Assembly: GCA_944322095.1 (NCBI GenBank)
Contig: CALUNU010000003.1
Location: forward strand, 157,371 to 221,370
Length of the DNA: 64,000 nucleotides
Reading direction: 5' to 3'
Source of the DNA: an uncultured Alloprevotella sp.
GTDB lineage: Bacteria; Bacteroidota; Bacteroidia; Bacteroidales; Bacteroidaceae
Part shown: one piece after another, positions 1-8,406 of the stretch
Layout of the letters: every line of letters starts with the position of its first letter
Position numbering within the stretch: position 1 is the first letter of the stretch
The notes under the pieces: generated by a model
The model's database searches: none
Told to the model about the DNA's origin: nothing
What the model saw: the letters and a program-made list of their open reading frames with translations, nothing else
Translations under genes and position numbers: made by a program

Positions 1-44
1 GCCACTTGGCTCTGCTTCCTTTTGTAACCGATTTGATGAAATAA
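1..44 (+). CDS. rpsR: 30S ribosomal protein S18, C-terminal end only
   Basis: Only the last 13 codons and the stop are inside the window. Reading from base 3 gives HLALLPFVTDLMK and then TAA, which matches the conserved C-terminus of Bacteroidetes S18. It sits 16 bases before rplI, the usual S6-S18-L9 order, so the two are surely co-transcribed. The gene is cut by the window edge, not broken. Confidence 0.85.
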   Translation, partial: HLALLPFVTDLMK

Positions 45-60
45 TAGAAAGGAATAAGAT

Positions 61-510
61 ATGGAACTCATTTTGAAAGAAGATATCGTCGGCTTGGGTT
101 ACAAGGACGACATTGTAAAAGTCAAGAATGGCTATGGGCGCAATTACCTTATTCCTACGGGAAAAGCTGTGATCGCTTCTCCGTCGGCTCGGAAGATGCT
201 TGCCGAGGAGCTTCGCCAGCGTGCCCACAAGTTGGAGAAAATCAAGAACGACGCCCTCGCTTTGGCAGAGAAGCTGAAAGCCATCGAGCCGATTAAGATC
301 GCTGTGAAGGTGAGCGCTACGGGCAGCATATACGGTTCTGTCAACAACGTACACATTGCTGACGAACTGAAAAAGCAGGGTCTTGAAATCGACCGCAAGA
401 TTATCGTCATGAAAGACGTGAAAGAGGTCGGTTCCTACGTGGCTACCGTGAAGCTTCACCGCGAAGTTTCCGTTGAAATTCCCTTTGAAGTAGTTGCCGA
501 GGAGGCTTAA
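61..510 (+). CDS. rplI: 50S ribosomal protein L9
   Basis: L9 binds 23S rRNA near the base of the L1 stalk and helps reading-frame maintenance. The 149-residue product has the normal family length. The N-terminal rRNA-binding domain is recognisable (ILKEDIVGLGYKDDIVKVKNG, then GRNYLIPTGKA), followed by the long charged connecting helix (about residues 45-75) and the C-terminal domain with the SVTxxDI-like segment degenerate. The start ATG at 61 lies 16 bases after the rpsR stop. A strong terminator at 573-612 closes the operon. Confidence 0.97.
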   Translation: MELILKEDIVGLGYKDDIVKVKNGYGRNYLIPTGKAVIASPSARKMLAEELRQRAHKLEKIKNDALALAEKLKAIEPIKIAVKVSATGSIYGSVNNVHIADELKKQGLEIDRKIIVMKDVKEVGSYVATVKLHREVSVEIPFEVVAEEA

Positions 511-572
511 GCCGCCGGCTTCAAGTACGAAGGAAATGAAACGGGGCGAACGGTCTGCCCCAACGAATATAT

Positions 573-612
573 GCCCCGTCTTTCTTTGTGAAAGACGGGG
601 CTTTTCTTTTTA
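573..612 (+). terminator. Intrinsic terminator of the rpsR-rplI operon
   Basis: Perfect 12-bp inverted repeat, GCCCCGTCTTTC (573-584) and GAAAGACGGGGC (590-601), with a 5-nt loop and a T-rich tail at 602-611. It lies just upstream of the truA start at 627, so truA needs its own promoter or read-through. Confidence 0.9.
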
Positions 613-626
613 GCGAACAGATAAAA

Positions 627-1373
627 ATGAGATATTTCCTTACTTTTTCTTACGACGGTACGGCCTATCACGGATGGCAGCGGCAGCCGAACGCTTTGGG
701 CGTGCAGGAAGTGCTCGACGGGGCGCTGACAACGCTTTTGCGCCAGCCCGTTGCGACGGTGGGGGCCGGCCGTACCGATGCGGGGGTGCATGCCTCGTGC
801 ATGGTGGCCCATTTTGATGCCGATGTGGCGGATGAGGCCTGGCTTGCCGACAAGTTGAACCGTTTGTTGCCGCCCGACATTGCCGTTTCGGGCGTGCGGC
901 GTGTGCGACCGGAGGCTCATGCACGGTTTGACGCCGTGCGCCGTACGTATCATTATCACGTGTACATGCGTAAAGACCCTTTCCAACGCCATTTTGCCAC
1001 GCGGCTGTTTTTCCGTCCCGACTTTGACCGCATGAACGAGGCCGCAGCCTGGCTTTGCGGGGTGGAGGACTTTACGAGTTTCAGCAAATTGCATTCCGAC
1101 GCCAAGACAAACATCTGCCACGTATCGCAGGCCGAGTGGGTGGACTTGGGCGATGGCACGTGGCGCTTTGTTATTTCGGCCGACCGCTTTCTGCGCGGTA
1201 TGGTGCGTGCCGTCGTGGGCACGCTCTTCGAAGTGGGACGCGGCAGAATGGATTTGGGACAGTTTCGCAGCGTTGTCGAGGCGCGCAACCGTTGTGCGGC
1301 GGGCGATTCGGTGCCGGCTTGTGCGCTTTCGCTGGTGGAGGTGGCCTATCCTCCCGAGGTGTATCAGGTGTAA
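627..1373 (+). CDS. truA: tRNA pseudouridine synthase A
   Basis: Isomerises uridines 38-40 in the anticodon arm of many tRNAs to pseudouridine; cytosolic. The 248-residue product begins MRYFLTFSYDG and carries the family motif GRTDAGVHA, in which Asp51 is the catalytic aspartate. The frame is open upstream to a GTG at 588, but that start lies inside the terminator hairpin of the previous operon and would add residues unlike TruA, so ATG 627 is preferred. Followed by a convergent terminator at 1423-1456. Confidence 0.95.
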   Translation: MRYFLTFSYDGTAYHGWQRQPNALGVQEVLDGALTTLLRQPVATVGAGRTDAGVHASCMVAHFDADVADEAWLADKLNRLLPPDIAVSGVRRVRPEAHARFDAVRRTYHYHVYMRKDPFQRHFATRLFFRPDFDRMNEAAAWLCGVEDFTSFSKLHSDAKTNICHVSQAEWVDLGDGTWRFVISADRFLRGMVRAVVGTLFEVGRGRMDLGQFRSVVEARNRCAAGDSVPACALSLVEVAYPPEVYQV

Positions 1374-1422
1374 ACGGAACGAGGAAGAAATATAAATCCC
1401 GCCACGATGGACGGGATGGCAG

Positions 1423-1456
1423 GCTGCCGGCGGTTTTCTCCGCCGGCAGCTTTTTT
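1423..1456 (+). terminator. Intrinsic terminator after truA
   Basis: GCTGCCGGCGG (1423-1433) pairs with CCGCCGGCAGC (1440-1450) and is followed by six T residues (1451-1456). It separates truA from the convergent GH109-like gene, whose stop is ten bases further on. Confidence 0.9.
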
Positions 1457-1465
1457 GCATGGGCG

Positions 1466-2701
1466 TCAGTTGGCGCTGTCGGCGGTATAGAAGCGGTGGC
1501 CGTGCAGGAGGTCCCAGCGACCGTTTGTAAAGTCGGGCACGGGCACAGGGCGGCTTCCTTCGCGGGCGGAGATTTCGCTCAGTTCCGTCAGGCACGACCA
1601 TTCAGCCGCGTCGTAAACGTCGATGTCGAGCGGCAGGCCGTGCCGCAGGCAGTAGATGAGGCGGGCGTCCATGGCGTAGTTCATTTCGTTGGGCACGTGG
1701 CGGGCATGCCCTTCGAGCCAGCAGCGCGAGGCCGGACTCGTTTCGTAGCGGGCGGCTTCGCGCAAGGCCTCGTCGGCCGTCAGGACGCCTCCCGTCTCGC
1801 GTGTGGAGAGGGTGGGCAGGGGATATTTCTGTGCGTAGCCTTCGGTGCCGCATATCGTTTGGATGCGGCTGTACGGGCGGGGCGTCATGACGTCGAGCTG
1901 CAACAGCACGCCGGCGCCTTTGACCGTCCGCAGCAGCGATGTGTTGACGCGGCCCGCCATCGCGTCGGGGCCGCGTCCGTTCGTCGTGAGCGATACGATG
2001 TAGTCGAGCCGGTCGCCGCGGTGCAGGCCGAGCAGCCAGCCGATGGGACCCATGCCGTGCGTGGGGTAGGGGTTGCCGCCGTGGCTGGCGCACGAGCGCT
2101 CCATCCAGCGGCGTTTTGCCTCGTCGGAATGCGACGGAGCGAGGCCGAACGTTTCGCGCAGGTTGTGGATGTAGGCACCTTCGCAGTGGGTCACTTCGCC
2201 AAAGAGTCCGCGCCCGGCCATTTCGAGCGTGGCCAGGGCAAAACGGTCGTAGCAGCAGTTTTCGGCCATGAAACAATGGCGTTGCCGGCGCTCGGCCGTG
2301 GCCACCAGCAGGCGGCACTCCTCGACGCTCATGGCCGCCGGCACCTCTACGGCCACGTGCTTGCCGTGCTCCATGGCGCAGACGGCCATGCGGCAGTGGG
2401 AGCTCCATTCCGTGCAGATGTAGACCAGGTCGACGTCGTCTGCCTCGCACACGCTGCGCCAGGCCTCGGGGCCGCAAACCGTGCGGGCGGCCGGTCGTCC
2501 GGCGCGGAGCAGGACGTCGTTGGCAGCGTCGAGCCGCTCTTGTTCGATTTCGGCCATCAGCGTGATGGCGCAGCCTTGCTGGATGGTGTAGCGTTCGAGC
2601 GTTTTCATGCCGCGCTGGCCCAGGCCCACGAAGCCGATGCGTACCACCGGCAGGGGGGCGCATCGCAGCGCCAGTGCGTGAGGCGAATGTGTTGTTTCCA
2701 T
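1466..2701 (-). CDS. Gfo/Idh/MocA-fold glycosidase-like protein, GH109 family
   Basis: 411 residues with an N-terminal NAD-binding Rossmann fold (RIGFVGLGQRG) and the Gfo/Idh/MocA substrate domain. The segments ENCCY and GNPYPTHGMGP resemble the hallmark motifs of family GH109, NAD-dependent alpha-N-acetylgalactosaminidases that act by redox-assisted elimination. Activity is inferred; a plain sugar dehydrogenase is the alternative. No signal peptide is visible, whereas many characterised GH109 enzymes are exported. ATG 2701 is chosen because the A-rich codons after it look like a Bacteroidetes start; GTG 2734 in the same frame would add 11 residues. The gene lies downstream of rpmE2, separated from it by a terminator. 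Confidence 0.8.
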   Translation of the reverse strand: METTHSPHALALRCAPLPVVRIGFVGLGQRGMKTLERYTIQQGCAITLMAEIEQERLDAANDVLLRAGRPAARTVCGPEAWRSVCEADDVDLVYICTEWSSHCRMAVCAMEHGKHVAVEVPAAMSVEECRLLVATAERRQRHCFMAENCCYDRFALATLEMAGRGLFGEVTHCEGAYIHNLRETFGLAPSHSDEAKRRWMERSCASHGGNPYPTHGMGPIGWLLGLHRGDRLDYIVSLTTNGRGPDAMAGRVNTSLLRTVKGAGVLLQLDVMTPRPYSRIQTICGTEGYAQKYPLPTLSTRETGGVLTADEALREAARYETSPASRCWLEGHARHVPNEMNYAMDARLIYCLRHGLPLDIDVYDAAEWSCLTELSEISAREGSRPVPVPDFTNGRWDLLHGHRFYTADSAN

Positions 2702-2807
2702 GCGTCGGATGTGTGTGGCCGGTTGCGGCATCACCGGGCAGGCCGTCTGCGCCGTCGGGGGCGTTGCCCGGACTGTTCAGACTGTTTCATGCTGCGACCG
2801 GCTGTAT

Positions 2808-2847
2808 AGAAAAGCGGCTGGCCGCATCTTCACAGACACGACCAGCC
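2808..2847 (-). terminator. Terminator of rpmE2
   Basis: On the minus strand a 9-bp stem (GGCTGGTCG at 2847-2839 with CGGCCAGCC at 2824-2816, one G-T pair) is followed by GCTTTTCT. It ends the rpmE2 transcript about 50 bases after its stop. Confidence 0.7.
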
Positions 2848-2898
2848 TTCCATGAGATTGTATTAACCCTTTAAAAAATCACTTGGAATGACGTTTTC

Positions 2899-3153
2899 TT
2901 ATTGCTTGCGGGACTTACCGTAGCGGCTCATGAATTTGTCTACGCGGCCGGCCGTGTCGACGAGTTTCGACTTGCCCGTGTAGAACGGGTGCGAAGAGCT
3001 GGAAATTTCGAGCTTCACCACAGGATAGGTTTCGCCCTCGAATTCTACGGTATCGTTCGTCTTGCACGTGGAGCGCGAGAGGAACATATCGCCGTTACTC
3101 ATGTCCTTAAATACCACGGGACGGTAATTTTCGGGATGAATGCCTTTTTTCAT
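2899..3153 (-). CDS. rpmE2: 50S ribosomal protein L31, type B
   Basis: 84-residue L31 of the zinc-independent type B: it starts [15 protein letters not shown], contains [23 protein letters not shown], and lacks the CxxC zinc ligands of type A. It bridges the 30S head and 50S central protuberance. It is a single-gene unit with its own promoter (3228-3258) and terminator (2808-2847). The leader is unusually long for this genome, about 70 nt. Confidence 0.96.
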   Translation of the reverse strand: MKKGIHPENYRPVVFKDMSNGDMFLSRSTCKTNDTVEFEGETYPVVKLEISSSSHPFYTGKSKLVDTAGRVDKFMSRYGKSRKQ

Positions 3154-3227
3154 TTTTGCTATGTAGTTTTTAGTTGTATACGTTGTTGAGTGTCTGGTAA
3201 CAGTTTGTGTAATGGCTGTTGTGGCTG

Positions 3228-3258
3228 CAAAGATACGACATTCTCCGCAATGTTCAAA
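3228..3258 (-). promoter_or_regulatory. rpmE2 promoter, Bacteroidetes type
   Basis: Minus-strand TATCTTTG (3235-3228) fits TAnnTTTG, and TTTG (3258-3255) lies 19 nt further upstream, the expected -33 position. Predicted start of transcription near 3223. Confidence 0.75.
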
Positions 3259-3469
3259 GAAATGCCCCGAAAAAAGCGCAACCCCTTTTGCCCGTGCTCC
3301 TCCGCTTTGCCCCTGCGCCGGTGCTTTTTGTTTTCACGTCCCGCGCCCCGGCTTGTTGCGGGCGGCTGCCGGCTTGTGGGGGCGCCGGGAGGCCGGCATA
3401 TTGCGCCTGGCCGGCAGCATACGCGCGACGATGCGGCGGCCACGTGGCTGACGGATGGAAAAATATTTG

Positions 3470-3477
3470 TAAGTTTG
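3470..3477 (+). promoter_or_regulatory. Promoter -7 element of the DUF3256 gene
   Basis: TAAGTTTG matches TAnnTTTG and ends only 8 bases before the ATG at 3485, so the transcript would have almost no leader. No clear TTTG is seen at -33. Confidence 0.6.
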
Positions 3478-3484
3478 CACCGGT

Positions 3485-4111
3485 ATGAAGCGTTATCTCC
3501 TCACATTCCTCGTGGCTGCAGCATGTTTCGTCCCGCTCGGGGCGCAGCCGATGGACAGCCTCTTTGCCTCGGCTCCGCGCGAGGTCATGCCGTTGCTCGG
3601 GCGGAGCGACCGCCTGGACCTGTCGGACTTATATAATGCCGGTCAGCGGGCCGAGGTGGAAAATCTGTATGGTGGCACGTCGCTGCTCGAAAAGAAAACC
3701 GAGCGCCACCTGTTGCTGCAACCGACGCCGGTGAGCACGTGGGAGCTCGTCCGCCTGACGGCGCCGGCCGACACCGTGCTGCTCCTGCTGCGTACGTTGC
3801 GCACGCCGGCCGCCACGACCGACGTTGCGTTCTACCGCACCGACTGGTTGCCGGCGGGGCAGACGTTTCCGCTGCCCGCTGCACCCGACTTTTACCAGCC
3901 GGCCGATACGGCAACGGCCGACGAGCGCCGCGCATTGCTCGACAAGCTGCAGCCGGCTCACGTCTGTGCCCGCTGGGACGACGGGCAGGGACGCCTCGTC
4001 CTGAGCCTTTCCACCGACGGCCTCACGGCCGACGACCGCCGCGACGTGGCGCTCTTTTTGCGCGAGCTGACCTACGAATGGCGCGACGGCGCTTTCCGCC
4101 GCCGCCCATAA
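3485..4111 (+). CDS. DUF3256 family exported protein
   Basis: 208 residues beginning with a clear signal peptide (hydrophobic core LLTFLVAAACFVPLG, likely cleaved after AQ). The mature part has the pattern of DUF3256, a family known mainly from Bacteroidetes: MDSLFASAPREVMPLL, then RLDLSDLYNAG, then a GGTSLLEKKTERHLLLQ-like block. Function is unknown and the protein is probably periplasmic. It is transcribed with fba or just ahead of it; a separate promoter lies before fba. Confidence 0.8.
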   Translation: MKRYLLTFLVAAACFVPLGAQPMDSLFASAPREVMPLLGRSDRLDLSDLYNAGQRAEVENLYGGTSLLEKKTERHLLLQPTPVSTWELVRLTAPADTVLLLLRTLRTPAATTDVAFYRTDWLPAGQTFPLPAAPDFYQPADTATADERRALLDKLQPAHVCARWDDGQGRLVLSLSTDGLTADDRRDVALFLRELTYEWRDGAFRRRP

Positions 4112-4183
4112 GCGGGTTTCCGAATAATGAACAGCCGTCGGCAAAAAGTGGGCAAGAAATTTTTCGGAACGCCATGGATTGTG

Positions 4184-4191
4184 TAATTTTG
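4184..4191 (+). promoter_or_regulatory. fba promoter -7 element
   Basis: TAATTTTG matches TAnnTTTG and lies 40 bases before the fba ATG, giving a leader of about 35 nt. Confidence 0.65.
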
Positions 4192-4231
4192 CGAGTAGAA
4201 ATAATCATTCACGTTTAAATCGTTTTTTATT

Positions 4232-5239
4232 ATGGTTAATTACAAAGACCTGGGCTTGGTAAATACCCGGGAAATGTTCAAAAGAGCCATCAACGGCGGG
4301 TATGCCATTCCTGCGTTCAACTTCAACAATATGGAGCAGCTGCAAGCCATCATTCAGGCTTCTTCCGAAAAGAAGAGCCCGGTGATTTTGCAGGTTTCCA
4401 AGGGAGCTCGTCAGTATGCCAACCAGACGTTGCTTCGCTATATGGCCGAGGGTGCCGTGCAGTATGCCAAGGAGCTGGGCTGCAACCACCCCGAAATCGT
4501 GTTGCACCTGGACCACGGCGATTCGTATGAGCTCTGCAAGAGCTGCATCGACATGGGCTTCAGCTCGGTGATGATCGACGGTTCCGCACTGCCCTACGAC
4601 GAAAACGTAGCCCTGACGAAGAAGGTGGTCGACTACGCTCACCAGTTCGACGTAACGGTCGAAGGCGAGCTGGGCGTCCTGGCCGGCGTTGAGGACGAAG
4701 TGGCCCACGAGGAATCGCACTATACGAAGCCCGAAGAAGTGGTCGACTTCGTAAGCAAAACGGGCGTAGACAGCCTGGCCATCTCCATCGGTACGTCGCA
4801 CGGCGCCTACAAGTTTAAGCCCGAGCAGTGCACGCGCGACGCCAACGGCCGTCTCGTTCCGCCCCCCTTGGCTTTCGACGTGCTCGACGCCATCATGGTT
4901 CAGCTCCCCGGCTTCCCCATCGTGCTCCACGGTTCGTCGTCGGTGCCCCAGGAAGAGGTCGACACCATCAACAAGTTCGGTGGTAAGCTGCCCGATGCCG
5001 TAGGTATCCCCGAAGAGCAGCTCCGCAAGGCCGCCAAGAGCGCCGTTTGCAAGATTAACATCGACTCCGACTCGCGCCTGGCCATGACTGCCGCCATCCG
5101 TCGCGTCTTTGCCGAGAAGCCGGGCGAATTCGACCCGCGCAAATACCTCGGTCCGGCTCGCGAGAACATGAAGAAGCTCTACGAGCACAAGATTGTAGAG
5201 GTGCTTGGTTCCGACAACAAGCTGGGCAACCTCGATTAA
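4232..5239 (+). CDS. fba: Fructose-bisphosphate aldolase, class II
   Basis: Cleaves fructose 1,6-bisphosphate to DHAP and glyceraldehyde 3-phosphate in glycolysis and runs in reverse in gluconeogenesis. The 335-residue product has class II, zinc-dependent features: LHLDHGD at 91-97 (zinc and catalytic residues), VEGELGVLAGVEDE with the zinc-binding Glu, SIGTSHGAYK with a zinc His, and VLHGSSSVP with the last zinc His. Length fits the Bacteroides-type enzyme. It has its own promoter and a clean terminator, so it can form a single-gene unit. Confidence 0.96.
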   Translation: MVNYKDLGLVNTREMFKRAINGGYAIPAFNFNNMEQLQAIIQASSEKKSPVILQVSKGARQYANQTLLRYMAEGAVQYAKELGCNHPEIVLHLDHGDSYELCKSCIDMGFSSVMIDGSALPYDENVALTKKVVDYAHQFDVTVEGELGVLAGVEDEVAHEESHYTKPEEVVDFVSKTGVDSLAISIGTSHGAYKFKPEQCTRDANGRLVPPPLAFDVLDAIMVQLPGFPIVLHGSSSVPQEEVDTINKFGGKLPDAVGIPEEQLRKAAKSAVCKINIDSDSRLAMTAAIRRVFAEKPGEFDPRKYLGPARENMKKLYEHKIVEVLGSDNKLGNLD

Positions 5240-5289
5240 GCAGGAGATCTTAATTTCTTTATAATTACAGTTTGAATTTTGATGGATAA

Positions 5290-5325
5290 AGCCGCATGGC
5301 CCGCGACGGGTCGTGCGGCTTTTTC
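5290..5325 (+). terminator. Intrinsic terminator of fba
   Basis: AGCCGCA (5290-5296) pairs with TGCGGCT (5314-5320) around an inner CCCG/CGGG stem, followed by a T5 tract. Confidence 0.85.
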
Positions 5326-5349
5326 GTTCAGCCGGGTGCGTGGCCTCAA

Positions 5350-5396
5350 ACGAAATATCCCCGGCCGCGGGCAAAAGGAAGCCTGCGGCCGGGGAT
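5350..5396 (-). terminator. Terminator of the GH110 transcript
   Basis: Perfect 12-bp inverted repeat, ATCCCCGGCCGC (5357-5368) and GCGGCCGGGGAT (5385-5396); on the minus strand it is followed by ATTTCGTTT. It stands back to back with the fba terminator. Confidence 0.85.
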
Positions 5397-5415
5397 ACAT
5401 ATGCCTGCGGCGCAA

Positions 5416-7260
5416 TCAGCGCGACAGCGGGCGGTTGGGCGTGGGCGGCGGCACGTGGAGCCCTTCGCCCACGACGACGGCGCGGCGCGTATGCTCCAAA
5501 ACGACGGGCCGGCAGCCGGGACGGAGAGGGGCAAAGTCGGCATTGCGCCTGATGACGTTGTCACGGAACAGCAGGCCGTCGACCGACTTGGCGTAGAGCA
5601 GCGTCGACTCAAACTGGTCGAACTCGTTGTCGGTTATGCTGATGGCTCCCGGGCGTCCGCCGTGAAAATAGCCTGCCGCGGTGCGGGGCGAGGGTATTAC
5701 GGGGTAGATGGAAATCACTCCCTCGGTAAACTGGTAGAGGCTCGTGAGCGCATTGACGAAACGGTTGCGGCGGATGACGAGGTCGCCCACGGCGCCCGAC
5801 TCGTACCAGCCGTTGCAGTCGCCGCAGAGGAGGATGGCCGAGCCCGAGGTGTGGTCGAACGTGTTGCGCTCGCACAGCGTGCGGCGCGGCGAGCTGAACA
5901 GGGCGCCGCGGGCGCGGTTGTTGCGCACAATGTTGCCCGCAAAGACCACTTCGGGCGTCCACGTGAGGTTTTCGATGCCCAGCGTGCTGCCGTCGAAGAG
6001 CGAGTCGGGCAGGGCGTCGCGCAGGGTGACAACGAAGCCCTTGGTGCCGCAAAGGCCGTCAGGGCCGATGGGACGGATGGAACTGATGATGGCGGGGGCG
6101 CCGGCCGGCTCCATCGTGGACGTGCGCAGGAGGCGCACCGTGTCGCCGGCGTCGCCCCAGGCAAAGCCCCACGTCTGGCTGTGGCCGAACGTGCAGACAA
6201 GCGTACGGGCGTCGCGGCGTTCCGTCACGCGCAGGTAAACGCCGTGGACGTTGATGGCGTCGTCCATCATGTTCTCGAAAACGCCGTCGGTCACGGAGAT
6301 GACGCCCTTGCATTGCGAAAAATGCGTGGCGTCGGCCTGCGTCGTGAAGCAGCGCGGGTCGTCCTTGCCTTTCAGGCACACGCTGAAACGATCCATGCTG
6401 ATGCCGTTGCAGCGCTGCGCCAGCAGCCCCATCCCCTCGGCATAGTGGACGCTGATATTTTCAAGGCTGGTGCAGCTGTCTTCTTCAAGAAAAACGGCCG
6501 GGGCGGGGCGATGCCACGTGCGCAGCGCCACTTGCGTGCCGGGCACGAGGCGTGCGTCGCGCCAGGCGGGAGCACGGAGCGTGCCGTCGCCGGCTGCGCT
6601 GACGCCCTTCATGGAGACGGGCAGGTCGCCCGTGTTGTAAAGGATGTGGCGCGTGCGGGGCTCGAACGCGATGCCCGACGCCGGGCGTGCCGTCCAGCCC
6701 TCGCCGTAGGTTTCCAGCAGGCTGTCGGGGCTGATGCGCCAGCGCACCCACGGCGCCGGGCGGAAGGTGATGCCCGAGGTGCCGTCGTTGCTCACGATTT
6801 CCACTTGGGAAATGTGCGGGTTGGCAAAGTCGATGGATAGGTTGCGGAGCGTACACTCCTGCGAGTGGCGAAGCGCCACCGGCATGAGGCGTCCGTGGAA
6901 AACAAAGCGGGCGCCGTTGCCTTCAACGGTCAGGCGGCGCCAGCCTTCGAGCCGGATGGCCACGCGCTTGGGCTGATCCTGGTCGTGGTTGGAAACGTAG
7001 AGGCTGCAAGGTTCGGCATCGGCTGCGTGGAAGGCGTATTCGCCTTTCTTAAAGCGCAGCACCACTTCGTCGTCGGGGCCCACCTGCTGCCTGATTTCGT
7101 TCAGAGCGTTGCGCAGGCGCGTGCAAAGCTCTTTTTCGCCCGGCGCTACGCCGAAGCGCTCCATGCGGAACGTGCGCTTGCGGGCGCAGGCCGGCCCGGC
7201 AAGGAGGAGCAGACAAAGCAGCAGGCAGAGCCGCTGCGGGGTGAGGGAGATGCGTGTCAT
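5416..7260 (-). CDS. GH110 family alpha-1,3-galactosidase, exported
   Basis: 614 residues with an N-terminal signal peptide (LCLLLCLLLLAGPACA). The rest is a right-handed beta-helix protein with the GH110 signature FTTQADATHF followed by the MMDDAINVHG block, whose acidic residues lie in the active site of the family. GH110 enzymes are inverting exo-alpha-1,3-galactosidases acting on blood group B or linear alpha-Gal termini; which subfamily this is cannot be told by eye. Periplasmic or surface location is inferred. It begins 2 bases after the DUF4831 stop, so the two are translationally linked. No SusC/SusD pair lies nearby. Confidence 0.88.
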   Translation of the reverse strand: MTRISLTPQRLCLLLCLLLLAGPACARKRTFRMERFGVAPGEKELCTRLRNALNEIRQQVGPDDEVVLRFKKGEYAFHAADAEPCSLYVSNHDQDQPKRVAIRLEGWRRLTVEGNGARFVFHGRLMPVALRHSQECTLRNLSIDFANPHISQVEIVSNDGTSGITFRPAPWVRWRISPDSLLETYGEGWTARPASGIAFEPRTRHILYNTGDLPVSMKGVSAAGDGTLRAPAWRDARLVPGTQVALRTWHRPAPAVFLEEDSCTSLENISVHYAEGMGLLAQRCNGISMDRFSVCLKGKDDPRCFTTQADATHFSQCKGVISVTDGVFENMMDDAINVHGVYLRVTERRDARTLVCTFGHSQTWGFAWGDAGDTVRLLRTSTMEPAGAPAIISSIRPIGPDGLCGTKGFVVTLRDALPDSLFDGSTLGIENLTWTPEVVFAGNIVRNNRARGALFSSPRRTLCERNTFDHTSGSAILLCGDCNGWYESGAVGDLVIRRNRFVNALTSLYQFTEGVISIYPVIPSPRTAAGYFHGGRPGAISITDNEFDQFESTLLYAKSVDGLLFRDNVIRRNADFAPLRPGCRPVVLEHTRRAVVVGEGLHVPPPTPNRPLSR

Positions 7261-7262
7261 GG

Positions 7263-8333
7263 CTATTCAGGTATGTCGGCGTCGATGCGCAAGATGCCGC
7301 CCGTCGAGGGTGAAAGCGTGACGCGCGTCGTATATTTTTTGTTGAAAAGGTCGCCACCGAGGTGCTCGATGCGGCCAAACTGGGCCAGGGGGAGCGTGGC
7401 GGAGGCGTACTGCCGCTTGCCGCTCGTGATGCTGACGGTGGCATTGCCCGGAACGACGTAGCGGAGATCCTGCTCCTCTTTTTTCGACTTTTTGCCGTCG
7501 GCCGGTGCGGCGGGAGCGGCCGTATCGTCGCGGCGAACGTTGATGTAGAACGGTTCGCCTGCGGGGTCGTCGCTGTCGACGGGGCCAAAATATTTTGAGA
7601 AGCGGAAGAGCACGTCCTGCGTGCGTCCGTCCGTGGGTACGTAGTCGAAAACGAAAACGTGGGTTTCGGTCGACGTAGTCCCCTTGAAGAGCTGCAAGAG
7701 GGCGGCCTCCTGCGTGTCGAGGCTGGCCAGCATGAGGCGCAGCTGCTCGCCGTCTTTCGGCATGAAGTCGGCCTGCCCCTTGGTCAGGGCCGAGCGGTTC
7801 TCGCGGATGTCGTATATCTCGGCGGCGGTGAGCTCGGCCATCTTGGCGGTGCTTCCCGCTGAAAGGATTTCCTCCGTTTTGTAGTCGGCCGGGTTGGGGC
7901 GTTCAGTTTTTTCGCGTACGACCGAAGGCTTGGTCAGCGCGGGGAGGGCCGGCGCTTCGGTGTTGATCGAGAGCAGACGGCCGTCGGGAGCCATGCCGAC
8001 GAGCGGCGCCGACGTTTTCGATTTCAGTTTGATGGTGTAGCCCTGCTGCTTGTCGGCCACACCGTAGGGGATCAGGCTCACGTCGGTGATGAACCATTCG
8101 TCGTAGGGCGTCTGCACGGCGTCGTTTGTGCGCAGATAGCGGCGGGCATAGGCAGCATATTCGCCGGGAGCGTAGCTTTTGCGCGTGGCCGTCACGACCA
8201 CTTGCAGGTGCGTCGTGGGGAGAAAATAAGTAATGCCTTCCTCAGTAATGCCGGGCTCGTAGGTGGACACCTCCGTCTGTGCGGCCAGGTTGAGGGTGCA
8301 GAGGGCAAAGGCTGTAAGGATGATGCGTTTCAT
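7263..8333 (-). CDS. DUF4831 family exported protein
   Basis: 356 residues with a signal peptide (MKRIILTAFALCTLNLAAQ). The mature protein resembles DUF4831, a Bacteroidetes family of unknown function, with the segment GITYFLPTTHLQVVVTATR near the N-terminus. A lysine/glutamate-rich patch (KKSKKEEQD) sits near residue 290. It is the upstream partner of the GH110 gene with a 2-base gap, so shared expression is likely, but nothing in it suggests a glycan function. Confidence 0.8.
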   Translation of the reverse strand: MKRIILTAFALCTLNLAAQTEVSTYEPGITEEGITYFLPTTHLQVVVTATRKSYAPGEYAAYARRYLRTNDAVQTPYDEWFITDVSLIPYGVADKQQGYTIKLKSKTSAPLVGMAPDGRLLSINTEAPALPALTKPSVVREKTERPNPADYKTEEILSAGSTAKMAELTAAEIYDIRENRSALTKGQADFMPKDGEQLRLMLASLDTQEAALLQLFKGTTSTETHVFVFDYVPTDGRTQDVLFRFSKYFGPVDSDDPAGEPFYINVRRDDTAAPAAPADGKKSKKEEQDLRYVVPGNATVSITSGKRQYASATLPLAQFGRIEHLGGDLFNKKYTTRVTLSPSTGGILRIDADIPE

Positions 8334-8406
8334 GATGTGCTTGTTATTATCGTAGAAAGTGGGCCCGCCGCTGGCGGGCGACGCAAGGCGGGGCTTTGCG
8401 CGGGGC

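Larger units (their letters stand above)
3154..3484. other. Intergenic region between divergent rpmE2 and the DUF3256 gene
   Basis: 331 bases without a credible gene. Bases 3154-3225 are the rpmE2 leader, 3228-3258 its promoter, about 3290-3440 a very GC-rich stretch containing repeated GCCGGC words, and 3470-3477 the -7 element of the next gene. Small ORFs here lack any recognisable feature. Confidence 0.6.

Noticed and set aside
1055..2809. 584-residue frame opposite the GH109-like gene
   Set aside because: Begins inside truA and runs through a terminator; low-complexity Ala/Val/Arg/Gly composition.
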